Shown: piece by piece, positions 1 to 8,336 of the stretch | How positions within the stretch are numbered: position 1 is the stretch's first letter | Layout of the letters: every line of letters starts with the position of its first letter | Source of the DNA: Singulisphaera sp. GP187 | GTDB taxonomy: Bacteria > Planctomycetota > Planctomycetia > Gemmatales > Gemmataceae | Length of the DNA stretch: 50,838 nucleotides | Direction of reading: 5' to 3' | Assembly (NCBI GenBank): GCA_945905925.1 | Contig: CAMDQN010000035.1 | Span: 1-50,838 of the forward strand | The notes under the pieces: model-generated | Database searches by the model: none | What the model was told of the DNA's origin: nothing | Seen by the model: the letters and a program-made list of their open reading frames with translations, nothing else | Program-made: the position numbers and the translations under genes

Positions 1-244
1 CGAACGACGCGCCCGTCCGCTGCATGGCATCCGGTTTGGGGGGCAACGCCGCGTGCGTGCTGCTCTCGTTGGCGTTCGGCGACGGGATCGGCGGTAGTTC
101 GCTGAACGAACCCACATCGTCGGGCAACTGGAACTCGAACGACGAATCGTCCGACGCGCCGGCGTCCAGGGGTTGTTTCGCGTTGGGGTCGGTCGGCTTG
201 GGTTGGTCGGGGGTCGGTTGCTTCGGGTCGTTCGAGTTCGACAT
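1..244 (-). CDS. N-terminus of an acidic, proline-rich protein (cut by window edge)
   Basis: Leftward reading frame open from an ATG at 244 to the window edge, so only the first 81 residues are visible. It is preceded by GGAG at a good ribosome-binding distance. The visible part is hydrophilic and rich in Pro, Asp, Asn and Ser (it starts MSNSNDPKQP), with no signal peptide, membrane segment or recognisable fold, like the disordered N-terminal tail of a larger protein. A good sigma70-type promoter lies upstream at 441-469. The function cannot be read from this fragment. Confidence 0.6.
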   Translation of the reverse strand, partial: MSNSNDPKQPTPDQPKPTDPNAKQPLDAGASDDSSFEFQLPDDVGSFSELPPIPSPNANESSTHAALPPKPDAMQRTGASF

Positions 245-440
245 GGAGGCTGCTCCGTGCGGGCGAGAAGCCACGGTTCCGGCTGGTGAATGGCGGAAGC
301 GGGCCGCGAGCGCGTATCGTGAGATGTTAACCGTTGTTCGTCTTGACCGCGCCGGTGCGGGCGGATTTTTCGCCGCTTTTCCGGTGCAGTTGGCCGAACC
401 GTCGGAACCCGTGACGGTTGCCCGCTTACCCGTACCCGCC

Positions 441-469
441 ATTGTAACCGATTTTTACCGAGATGTGAA
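441..469 (-). promoter_or_regulatory. Candidate sigma70-type promoter
   Basis: Read on the minus strand: -35 box TTCACA (464-469, five of six consensus bases), a 17-nt spacer, and -10 box TACAAT (441-446, five of six). Transcription would start near 434 and run into the gene beginning at 244, leaving a leader of about 190 nt. The 245-501 gap holds no other feature I can support. Confidence 0.5.
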
Positions 470-501
470 AATCGTTCCGACCGTTGAAATGGTCGCGGAC
501 G

Positions 502-660
502 TCACGCCGCGGTTTGCGCGGCTGATTCTTCCCTCACGCGTCGTTTCTTGCGAAAGGGATTGCCGGGTCGGTCGGCGAAGAAGCGAGTCAGGCGGTCGTC
601 TTCGCTCAACACCGTCGCGCGCAGTTGGAGGATCGATTTGGCCCCGAGCATACGGACCAT
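502..660 (-). CDS. Small hypothetical basic protein, 52 aa
   Basis: Short leftward frame starting MVRMLGAKSI and ending in a basic stretch (FRKKRRVREE). It lies in a gap between the partial leftward gene and the rightward esterase. The third codon positions are mostly G or C, as in genuine genes here, and the frame does not shadow another gene. The Shine-Dalgarno is weak. There is no signal peptide or known domain. It could be a real small gene or the remnant of one; I do not recognise it. Confidence 0.35.
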   Translation of the reverse strand: MVRMLGAKSILQLRATVLSEDDRLTRFFADRPGNPFRKKRRVREESAAQTAA

Positions 661-738
661 ATTAACTCGAAACGCGCGCTGGCGGGCGCATAAACAGTTT
701 GATAGGCTTACATCACCGCCCTCTCGGAGCCTCCTCTC

Positions 739-1473
739 ATGCGATTTTGCCTCTTGGCCGCGCTCGTGCTGTGTGTGGCATACGCGTCGCAACCAGTTTG
801 GTCCGCCGACGAGAAACCCAAAACCGGGTTCGTCGATAAGACGTTTAAGAACGCGGACGGCACCATGTCGCCCTACGTCGTGTTCGTCCCGAAGGACTAC
901 GACGGCACGAAAGAATACCCGACCATGCTGTTCCTGCACGGCTCCGGCGAGACCAAGGGCGGCACGAAGAAGCCGGTCGAAGTCGGCATCGGACCGGCGA
1001 TCAAGAAGCGCGCGGATTTCCCGTTCATCGTCGTGATTCCGCAGTCGGAAAAACGCACCTGGGGCGCCGCCTCCGACGACGGCAAGCGCGCACTCTCGAT
1101 GCTCGACGCAGTGCAGAAGGAGTACAAGACCGACGCGAAGCGCCAGTACCTCACGGGTCTGTCGATGGGTGGGTACGGCACCTGGAGCATCGCGGCAGCG
1201 CACCCGGACCGCTGGGCCGCGATCGTCCCCGTCTGCGGCGGCGGCAACGTGAAAGATGCCGAGAAGATCAAGGACATCCCGTGCTGGTGCTTCCACGGCG
1301 ACGCCGACACCGCGGTGAAGGTCGATCGGTCCCGCGAGATGATCGAGGCGCTCAAGAAGGCCGGCGGCAAGCCCAAGTACGACGAGTACCCCGGCGTGCC
1401 GCACAACTCATGGGACAAGGCCTACGGCACCGACGAACTCTACAAGTGGTTGCTCGAACAGAAGAAGAAGTGA
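739..1473 (+). CDS. Secreted alpha/beta-hydrolase (esterase / dienelactone hydrolase-like)
   Basis: 244-aa serine hydrolase with an N-terminal signal peptide (hydrophobic residues 3-18, cleavage near ALA/WSA at about 20-23). The nucleophile elbow is G-L-S-M-G with Ser142. Asp190 in HGDADTAV and His222 in GVPHNSW complete a plausible catalytic triad. HGSG at 67-70 fits the oxyanion region. Family members of this planctomycete type (PHB depolymerase / prolyl-oligopeptidase-like) are exported and cleave esters, often of plant polymers; the substrate here is unknown. GGAG lies 13 nt before the ATG. The following Gfo/Idh gene starts 65 nt downstream in the same direction, so the two may be co-transcribed. 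Confidence 0.85.
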   Translation: MRFCLLAALVLCVAYASQPVWSADEKPKTGFVDKTFKNADGTMSPYVVFVPKDYDGTKEYPTMLFLHGSGETKGGTKKPVEVGIGPAIKKRADFPFIVVIPQSEKRTWGAASDDGKRALSMLDAVQKEYKTDAKRQYLTGLSMGGYGTWSIAAAHPDRWAAIVPVCGGGNVKDAEKIKDIPCWCFHGDADTAVKVDRSREMIEALKKAGGKPKYDEYPGVPHNSWDKAYGTDELYKWLLEQKKK

Positions 1474-1538
1474 CTTAACTCTCCACTCGTTGCCATGAGT
1501 GGATGTGGCGATTTTACCCTCTAATGGAGAACCCTCCC

Positions 1539-3113
1539 ATGCCGAAGAACTCAGTGAACCGCCGGGCGTTCATCGCGGGGACCGCCGCAGTCGGCGCCGC
1601 CATGAACCTCCCCGCCGCGAGCTACGCCAAGATCAAAGCCGCCAACGAGAAACTGAAGATCGGCTTCCTCGGCACCGGCGGGCGCTGTCAGCAGCACATC
1701 GACATCATCGTCGACCTGCGCGACGAAGGTAAGCCGATCGACCCGTTCGCGGTGTGCGACGTGTGGGACGGCGACGAAACCCTCGGCAAGCGCAACAACG
1801 ACAAGAAGAACCGCACCGGTCGCGGGCTGTACCCAAGCGCCAAGACGTGCGGCATCCCGATGGACGCGGGCAAGAGCCGCATCTCGAAGAACTACGAAGA
1901 CATCATCGGCAACAAGGACGTGGACGTAATTTGCATCGCCACGCCCGACCACTGGCACGCGAAGATGGCGATCGATGCCATGGCTGCCGGCAAAGATGTG
2001 TACATGGAAAAGCCGATGACCAAGACGATCGAGGAAGCGATCATGGTCGTCGATGCCGCGCAGAAGTTCGGTCGCACGGTCACGGTCGGCGTGCAGTCGA
2101 TGGCCGACCCGACATGGCAAGCCGCCCTCGATTACATCAAGGCCGGTAAGCTCGGGCACGTGCTGCAAGGCACGACGAGTTACTACCGCAACAGCTCGGT
2201 CGGGCAGTGGCGCTACTACCCGATCAAGAAGGACATGACCCCGAAAACCATCGACTGGCGCAAGTTCCTCGGGTGCGACGCCGAACTCGCCGGGAAGAAG
2301 CTCGGGCCGACCCCGGAAGAAATGCCGTTCGACCGCGCCATCTGGGGGCAGTGGCGCTGCTACTGGCCGTTCGGCGGCGGCATGTTCACCGACCTCTTCG
2401 TTCACCAGACGACGCACTTGATTGCCGCGATGGGCGTCCGGTTCCCGGCCCGCGTGGTCGGCGCCGGTGGTCTGTACATGGAGTACGACGGTCGCGACGT
2501 GCCAGATACGGCCACGGTGGTCGCGGACTACGAGGAAGGTTGCCAGGTCATCATCTCCGCGACGATGTGCAACGACGTGCAACTCGGCGAGCGGATTCGC
2601 GGGCACCTCGGCACGATCAACTTCACCGGCGGCGGCGACTACATGAAGGGCTTCGAGGTGAACGGGCAGTTCTTCTCGGGCGGCCCGTCGAAGCCGAAGG
2701 GCGCGGAGGCCGACAAGCCGATTCACACCTTCGAGAACCCGAAGTCCGGCAACGCGACCCGCGCGCTGTGGGAGAACTTCATCGCACACGTGAGCATGAC
2801 CGACAAGGTGAAGCGCCGCGACACGCTGAGCACACCGGAACTGGGTGCGGCAGCGTTCGCGACCGTGAACATGGGCGTGCAGAGCTACCGCTTCGGCAAG
2901 GCGCTGTTCTGGGACAAGGAGAAGCGCGTCACGAAGGAAGCGGACTCGTCCTGGGCGACGCAGTGGGAGAAGCGGAGCAAGGGTCGCGGCAAGCCGAACG
3001 AGATCGCGGGCTTCAACCCGCCCGCGGGCTACACCGGTAGCTCGCTGGTGCCGCCGGACTACCAGAAGCTCGAAGGCCCGTGGGTCGGCGGCAAAGACCC
3101 GGCGGGTGAGTAG
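1539..3113 (+). CDS. Gfo/Idh/MocA-family oxidoreductase, Tat-exported
   Basis: 524-aa protein. Two in-frame ATGs lie upstream (1503, 1524), but the ATG at 1539 has GGAGA just before it and begins with a twin-arginine signal (N-R-R-A-F-I-A-G), so I chose it. The Rossmann nucleotide-binding turn is GFLGTGGR at about 42-49, and the family's EKP motif is at 157-159 with DHWHAKMA shortly before. These proteins use NAD(P) to oxidise or reduce sugars and cyclitols; the Tat-exported planctomycete versions have mostly undefined substrates. It sits directly behind a secreted esterase, compatible with extracytoplasmic polysaccharide or sugar-ester processing (inference). Confidence 0.9.
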   Translation: MPKNSVNRRAFIAGTAAVGAAMNLPAASYAKIKAANEKLKIGFLGTGGRCQQHIDIIVDLRDEGKPIDPFAVCDVWDGDETLGKRNNDKKNRTGRGLYPSAKTCGIPMDAGKSRISKNYEDIIGNKDVDVICIATPDHWHAKMAIDAMAAGKDVYMEKPMTKTIEEAIMVVDAAQKFGRTVTVGVQSMADPTWQAALDYIKAGKLGHVLQGTTSYYRNSSVGQWRYYPIKKDMTPKTIDWRKFLGCDAELAGKKLGPTPEEMPFDRAIWGQWRCYWPFGGGMFTDLFVHQTTHLIAAMGVRFPARVVGAGGLYMEYDGRDVPDTATVVADYEEGCQVIISATMCNDVQLGERIRGHLGTINFTGGGDYMKGFEVNGQFFSGGPSKPKGAEADKPIHTFENPKSGNATRALWENFIAHVSMTDKVKRRDTLSTPELGAAAFATVNMGVQSYRFGKALFWDKEKRVTKEADSSWATQWEKRSKGRGKPNEIAGFNPPAGYTGSSLVPPDYQKLEGPWVGGKDPAGE

Positions 3114-3117
3114 TTAA

Positions 3118-3243
3118 AGGCAACCCCTCCCCAACCCCGCCCCTAAAGAGGGAGGGGCTTCAGACATCGGCGCATCGCGAACGTCGGCGGCGCGCGAAGG
3201 TTCTGCTCCCCCTCCCTTAGGGGAGGGGGTTGGGGGGAGAGGT
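3118..3243. repeat. Family-1 C/G-run palindromic repeat
   Basis: Two opposed copies of a C-run/G-run unit (core CCCCTCCCCAACCCC and its complement near 3222-3237) follow the Gfo/Idh stop codon. The same unit recurs at 29887-29985 and 49224-49284, each time just after a stop codon and usually bounded by GAAGAACC or its complement. It could form hairpins and serve as a transcript end. Confidence 0.7.
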
Positions 3244-3333
3244 TCTTCGCGTCTTCCGTGTCGGGTGTGTTTAGCTCGTCGCTCTGCGACAGGCTGATGT
3301 TGCGTCAGCCGAGCTTTTACCATGCCATGCGTC

Positions 3334-3470
3334 GCGGGGAAGGCTGTTCCAGCACCGCTATCGCCGGGCGCCCCCCGGCGCGCCGGCAGGTCTGGAACAA
3401 CCCCGCCGTTCGTGGTTCCTGCCGGCGCGCCGGGGGGCGCCCGGCGGCGGTGCCGTGAGCCTTCCGCGCA
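3334..3470. repeat. Long GC-rich inverted repeat with perfect 28-bp arms
   Basis: The core arms are 3363-3390 and 3418-3445, exactly complementary over 28 bp and separated by 27 nt. Complementarity continues with gaps outwards through CACCGC and GAAGGCT on the left and their partners on the right, giving an imperfect element of about 135 bp. It lies in the gap 3114-3573, which contains no credible gene. It could be a MITE-like or REP-like element; I see no terminal duplication that proves insertion. Confidence 0.75.
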
Positions 3471-3517
3471 AAAGGTTAAGTAGTAGACCGTCCGACACGG
3501 TTGTATTTGTTCTTGTC

Positions 3518-3539
3518 GAGCGGGGGCGTAAGGCCCCTG
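3518..3539. repeat. Family-2 palindrome (GAGCGGGGGCGTNAGCCCC type)
   Basis: Short palindrome with a G-run, a CGTAAG centre and a C-run, just upstream of the CpsB-like gene. Other copies occur at 13147, 20221, 27346, 36266 and 47135-47220. This copy has an extra G after CGTAAG and is slightly degenerate. Confidence 0.6.
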
Positions 3540-3573
3540 TTTGCTTTGCAACTCGCTCGCCTAAAACACTTTC

Positions 3574-4356
3574 ATGATCCCCTTCGCGGACACGCACGTT
3601 CACCTGCTCGCGGGTCTCGATGACGGTCCGCCCACATCAGACGTTGCGCTCGCGATGTGCCGGATGCTCGTCACCGAAGGTGCGCGCCACGCGACAGCAC
3701 TCGCGCACCAGAACCACAGCTACCCTGCGAACACCGCCGATCACTTGCGATCAGCCGCCGCGGCGCTTGCGGCCACGCTCAGCGAGAAGAAGATTCCGCT
3801 GTCGGTGTACCCGACCGGCGAGATCATGCTTTCCGCAAACACACTCGCCGAGTGGCGAAGTGGCACGCTCCTGTCGGTTGGCGATCACAAGCAATGGTTG
3901 CTCGTGGAAATGCCGCATAGCGGGTTGATTAACGTGCTGCCCCTCGTTGAGGCGCTCAAGCCAGAAGGCGTGGGCTGCATCATCGCGCACGCGGAACGCT
4001 ATCCCGAATTGCTCGACGATCTCGCGCTGACGCAAAAGTGGATCGAAGCCGGGTGCCTGATTCAAGTGACGGCCCGCGCGCTCGCGGAACCGTGGGAGCC
4101 TGGCTTCGAGTTGGCACTGAAGCGGTGGGCCAAGGGCGGATTCATTCACCTGATGGGTTCCGACGGCCACGGCATCGACCGGCGGCGCCCGGTGCTCGCG
4201 GGCGGGTTCGGTCGGTTGGCGAAGTGGGTCGGGCGCTCACACGCGGAGCAGATCGCTGGCGTCTGGGGCGCGGCGGTTCTGCAGGGGAAGTCGGTGAACG
4301 TGCCGCCTCCGCGACCCGCTGGCCGCAATTGGTTCACGCGGCTATTTGGCAGTTGA
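3574..4356 (+). CDS. CpsB/CapC-like PHP-family tyrosine phosphatase
   Basis: 260-aa cytoplasmic protein. Metal-binding motifs of the PHP family are visible: D6-T-H8-V-H10 at the N-terminus followed by LDDGP, then AHQNHSYP, then AHAERYPEL, and GSDGHGIDRR near the C-terminus. CpsB/YwqE-type enzymes are Mn-dependent protein tyrosine phosphatases that act on capsule and exopolysaccharide tyrosine kinases. No partner kinase or polysaccharide cluster is visible here, so this copy is an orphan. There is no clear Shine-Dalgarno before the ATG. The length matches the family. Confidence 0.85.
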   Translation: MIPFADTHVHLLAGLDDGPPTSDVALAMCRMLVTEGARHATALAHQNHSYPANTADHLRSAAAALAATLSEKKIPLSVYPTGEIMLSANTLAEWRSGTLLSVGDHKQWLLVEMPHSGLINVLPLVEALKPEGVGCIIAHAERYPELLDDLALTQKWIEAGCLIQVTARALAEPWEPGFELALKRWAKGGFIHLMGSDGHGIDRRRPVLAGGFGRLAKWVGRSHAEQIAGVWGAAVLQGKSVNVPPPRPAGRNWFTRLFGS

Positions 4357-4560
4357 GCGATTCCGTAACCTGGAACGGTTTTCCAGGTCGCACGGTTGAC
4401 GCGCGACGTTACTTCGGTCAACAATAGCCCACGCGAGTCGGCCCCACCCGCATCGCTACCACTGCTTCGGCTTTGGGAACGACCCACCGACCGCCGAGAA
4501 GTTCCTTCCCGCGCCTGCCCGCCGCGCCCTGTTCTCTTCCATCAGGGGAGTTGCACCACG

Positions 4561-7500
4561 ATGCTCAGCACCCGCGCCCGCGGTATCGCCGCGTTCCTGT
4601 TTCTCGCACTCTCGTGTACCATCACGAGTGCGCAACCCACGCCCGACCAACAGGCGGAAACGCTCCTGAACGCGGGGCGGAAAGCGTACAACGAAGGGAA
4701 CCCGCAGTTCGCCACGGACCGGTTCACCGAACTGCTCACCAAGTTCGGCGGTTACAAGGACGCGAACTCCGCCCGCTACGGGTTAGGGCTCTCGCTCCTC
4801 GACCTCCCCGACCGCAACTACCAGAAGGCGCTCGACGCGTTCCTCCCGCCGGCCGCCGACGGAAAGTTCGCTGACCAGGGCATCGCGCTCTACCACGCGG
4901 GCGTGTGCCAGCGCGGGTTGGGGCAGAAGGAGTTGGCCGAAGGCGTTGCGAAGCCCAATGAAATGCCACAGCGCACGCAGGCCGCGAACGCGAAGTTCGA
5001 CGCCGCCGCGAAGTTGTTCGTCCAGGCTCGCGACGTGTTCGACAAGAAGACGCCCGCCGACGCGGAATGGTCAGCACGCGCCCGCTGCGACACCGCCGAG
5101 ATGGAATTGCGCATCGGCAAGGTGAAGGAAGCTCGCGCCACCGTCGAACCGTTCGTGAAAGACGCGGCGCTCGCGAAGAGCAAGTTCCGCCCGCTCGCGC
5201 TCTACTACCACGGCACCGCGAGCTTCCTCCTGAGTGACATTCCCAGTGCGGCCAAGTCGCTCGGGCACCTCACGCCATTCGATCAGCCTTACGGCCCGCA
5301 CGCGCGATACCTGATGGGTCGCGTGCATTCGTCGCAGTCCGAGAACGCGGAAGCCGTTGCCGCGTTCGATGTGGTCCTCGCTGACTACGCGAAGCAGAAG
5401 GCCGCGGCCGTCGAATCGCTGAAGCAACCCGCAAAGTTCGTGAACGACCCGTGGGAGAAGACGCGGCTCGAATCGCTGGTGAAGAACCCCGCACCGGATT
5501 ACGTCGCGGGGAGCGCGTTCTACGCCGCGTGCCTCAACTACGAAGCCGGGAAGTTCGGTGAGGCGCTCGGCAAGTTCGAGACATTCACGAAGGACTACGC
5601 GACGTCGCCGCTCAAAGATGACGCGATGCTTCGCCTCGGCTTCTGCCAGGTGCAGTTGAAGCAAAATGACGTGGCCGTGAAAACGCTGCAACCGTTGACG
5701 AGCCACGCGAGGCTCGCGGACCAGTCGATGTTCTGGATGGGCAAGGCGCAAGCCGGTCTCGCCGCAGCGGTCGTCCCGACGAACCCCAACCTGCGGACGC
5801 AGTTGTTCAACGTCGCGATCAACACGCTGCGCACCGCAGCCGACAAAGCGAACCAGGGAGACGCGGAAGCGAAAGCCCGGCGCCCTGGCTACCTGCTCGA
5901 ACTCGCGGACACGCAACTCGTGGCCAACCTCGCGAAGGATGCCGCCGCGACCTACGAAACCGTCTGGAACGAAAAGTTGCTCCCCACGCGAGGAGAAGAA
6001 ACGCTCCAACGACTCATCGCGGCGTACCACCTCGCGGGTGACTTCGCCAAGTCCGAAGAACGCATTGCGACCTTCAAGCAGCAGTTCCCGAACAGCCCGT
6101 TGACGTCGCTCGTGCTGTTCCGCGGCGCGGAGAGTGCCTACGCGAAAGCCGAAGCACTCGCGAAGGCCAACAAGTTGGCCGAGGCGAAGGTCGCGTTCGC
6201 CGACGCCGGGACGAAGTACGCGGAGGTGGCGACGAAGTTCCCCGAGTTTGATCGCGTACACCGCGCGAAGTACGGTGTCGCTCTCTGCTTCCTCGCGAGC
6301 GACAACTACGAAAAGGCTGCGAAGGCGCTCGAAGGCATTCCTGCCGCGGAGCGCAACGGCGAGTTGTCGGCGGTTTCCTACGTTCTCGCGGACTGCCTCA
6401 TCCGCACCGCGCCCGCGAAAGCGGAAGACGCGCTTCAGGACAACATGCTCCGCGAGAAACTGGCCGGTGCGGTGACGCTGTTGGATGCGTTTATCGCGGC
6501 GAACCCGAAGGCCGAACAAACTCCCGACGCGATCCTCAAACTTGGCTACTGCCAGAAGCGGCTCGGCATTCAGCTCGCACCGGGCAACGAGCGCAACGAC
6601 GCGCTGAACAAGGCTCGCGCCGCGTTCGAGCGGTTGCCGAAGGAGTTCGCACAATCTCCGCTGGTCGGGAACGCGGCGCTGGAGCGAGCGAAGGTATTGG
6701 TGCTTCAGGGCGACAAGGGCAACGCGATCAACGCCCTTCGCGGTTTCAACGCGGAACCGCTTCAGAAGTCGCCGGTTGCTGCGCTCGGCGTGATCTACCT
6801 CGCAACGCTCCTACGCGAACAGAACCAGCACGCGGAAGCGGTGAAGGTGCTCGCGGAGGCGCGACCCAAGTTCGAGCCGGCACTGAACGCGGCCGGCGGT
6901 GCAAAGACTGAGTGGGTCGCGCTGTTGCGGTTCCATCACGGGGTAGCGCTGTTCGAGAGCAACAAGCCGGTCGAAGCTCGCACCGCGTTCGAGCAGTCGG
7001 CCCAAGTGACGCCGAACGCGCCAATCGCGGTGGAGGCAATGCTCAAAGCGACACAGTGCCAAGCGGAAGAAGCGAAGGTGAAGATCGCGGCGCTCGAGAA
7101 ACAGAAGTTGCCGAACCTGAAGGTGGATCAGATCGCGGCGATTGACAACCAAATCAGGGCCGTCAAGAACGAACTCGCAAACGCCGGACGGCTCTTCGAG
7201 CAGCGCGCCGAACAGTACCGCCAATTGCACCCGCAGAGCGACGCGCGGGCGCGCATGCTCTACGACGCGGCGTGGGCGTTCCGCAATTCCGGCAACGATC
7301 CTGCGGCCGTGTACGCGAAGTTACTCGAACAGTTCCCCGACCTCTCGCTCGCGGTCGAAGCACGATTGGAGTTGGCCGAACTCGTCTCCGAGAAGAAGCC
7401 CGATGACGCGATCAAGCTCTTGAAGGAAGCGATCGACAAGGAGCCGACTGACAAGGTCACGTCGGCGGAGACGATCGACCGTATCCGCGTCCGGTTGGGC

Positions 7501-8193
7501 GCGGCGTACTTCGACAAGAAGGATTACGCCGCGGCACAAGGTCAGTTCGACGCGGTGGGCAACAACGACAAGTCCGCGCACCGAGCGCACGGGCTGTACC
7601 GCTCCGCGGAATGTTTCCTCGCGCTCGGCAAACCCGACGACGCGCAAAAGAAGCTCGTCATCTTCCGCGACAACGCCGCGTTCCATAATGTCGCGGGCGT
7701 GAGCGACCGCGCGCTGCTACGATTGGGTCACGCGCTGACGCAACTCAAGCAGTGGGACGCGTCACGACAAGCATTTGAAACTGTGATCGCGCGTTACGGC
7801 AACAACAACGCGTGGGCGATTGATGCTCGCTACGGCATCGGCTGGGCGTTCCAGAACCAGGGCCGTTACGACGAGGCGGTGAACGCTTACGCGCTCGTGA
7901 CGCAGGCGACCACCGACGACCGCGCCGGGCGTTCGCACCTGCAAATCGGGCTGTGCCGCGCTGCGGGTAGCAAGTGGGTGGACGCGGGCAAGGCGTTCAG
8001 CACGGTGTACTTCGGTTACGACTTGCCCGACCTGAAGTTCCCCGCGCTGCTCGAACACGCCCGCACGCTGATCGAGGAGAAGAAGCCAGACGACGCGATC
8101 AAGCTGCTGGAGCGTGTTCTGAAGGACGCTCCGAAGGACGGCGAGTGGGCGAAAGCCGCGCAAGAGCGGTTAGACAAGATCAAGAAGAAGTAG
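4561..8193 (+). CDS. Large exported TPR-repeat protein
   Basis: 1210-aa protein. The frame is open further upstream, but the ATG at 4561 has AGGGGAG before it and begins a signal peptide (MLSTRARGIAAFLFLALSCT, cleavage near SAQ). The rest is built of tetratricopeptide-type helix pairs: AETLLNAGRKAYNEG near the start, YGIGWAFQNQGRYDEAVNAY near the end, with many KYEVA/FPEF-like outer-membrane-lipoprotein (BamD/YbgF-like) repeats between. Such proteins scaffold envelope complexes. It is the first of five rightward genes for exported proteins that end at the terminator at 13953. The actual partner is unknown. Confidence 0.8.
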   Translation: MLSTRARGIAAFLFLALSCTITSAQPTPDQQAETLLNAGRKAYNEGNPQFATDRFTELLTKFGGYKDANSARYGLGLSLLDLPDRNYQKALDAFLPPAADGKFADQGIALYHAGVCQRGLGQKELAEGVAKPNEMPQRTQAANAKFDAAAKLFVQARDVFDKKTPADAEWSARARCDTAEMELRIGKVKEARATVEPFVKDAALAKSKFRPLALYYHGTASFLLSDIPSAAKSLGHLTPFDQPYGPHARYLMGRVHSSQSENAEAVAAFDVVLADYAKQKAAAVESLKQPAKFVNDPWEKTRLESLVKNPAPDYVAGSAFYAACLNYEAGKFGEALGKFETFTKDYATSPLKDDAMLRLGFCQVQLKQNDVAVKTLQPLTSHARLADQSMFWMGKAQAGLAAAVVPTNPNLRTQLFNVAINTLRTAADKANQGDAEAKARRPGYLLELADTQLVANLAKDAAATYETVWNEKLLPTRGEETLQRLIAAYHLAGDFAKSEERIATFKQQFPNSPLTSLVLFRGAESAYAKAEALAKANKLAEAKVAFADAGTKYAEVATKFPEFDRVHRAKYGVALCFLASDNYEKAAKALEGIPAAERNGELSAVSYVLADCLIRTAPAKAEDALQDNMLREKLAGAVTLLDAFIAANPKAEQTPDAILKLGYCQKRLGIQLAPGNERNDALNKARAAFERLPKEFAQSPLVGNAALERAKVLVLQGDKGNAINALRGFNAEPLQKSPVAALGVIYLATLLREQNQHAEAVKVLAEARPKFEPALNAAGGAKTEWVALLRFHHGVALFESNKPVEARTAFEQSAQVTPNAPIAVEAMLKATQCQAEEAKVKIAALEKQKLPNLKVDQIAAIDNQIRAVKNELANAGRLFEQRAEQYRQLHPQSDARARMLYDAAWAFRNSGNDPAAVYAKLLEQFPDLSLAVEARLELAELVSEKKPDDAIKLLKEAIDKEPTDKVTSAETIDRIRVRLGAAYFDKKDYAAAQGQFDAVGNNDKSAHRAHGLYRSAECFLALGKPDDAQKKLVIFRDNAAFHNVAGVSDRALLRLGHALTQLKQWDASRQAFETVIARYGNNNAWAIDARYGIGWAFQNQGRYDEAVNAYALVTQATTDDRAGRSHLQIGLCRAAGSKWVDAGKAFSTVYFGYDLPDLKFPALLEHARTLIEEKKPDDAIKLLERVLKDAPKDGEWAKAAQERLDKIKKK

Positions 8194-8250
8194 TGCGAGT
8201 ATGGGTGTGAGTGTGAGTGGAAGACAGAAACAGAAGGCGGGTTGGCCGCA

Positions 8251-8298
8251 AGCCGAAGGCGAGCGCGTCACCTCAGCGATTCGCGCTCGCCTTCGGCT
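8251..8298. repeat. 17-bp inverted repeat (AGCCGAAGGCGAGCG type)
   Basis: Perfect 17-bp arms at 8251-8267 and 8282-8298 with a 14-nt loop, between the TPR and FG-GAP genes. The left-arm sequence together with its CCGCA prefix recurs as a half-element near 12341-12361, again between two genes of the same run. Confidence 0.75.
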
Positions 8299-8336
8299 AA
8301 CGAAGCATCTGACATCGAACGATGGAGGGTTCTGCG

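Noticed and set aside
3258-3458. Short rightward ORF inside the 3334-3470 inverted repeat
   Set aside because: Its sequence is dictated by the palindrome; no ribosome binding site or gene-like composition.
5071-6654. Long leftward frame (527 aa) opposite the TPR gene
   Set aside because: Arg/Val/Leu/His-rich antisense frame produced by the high-GC third positions of a clear TPR gene; no start signal or domain.
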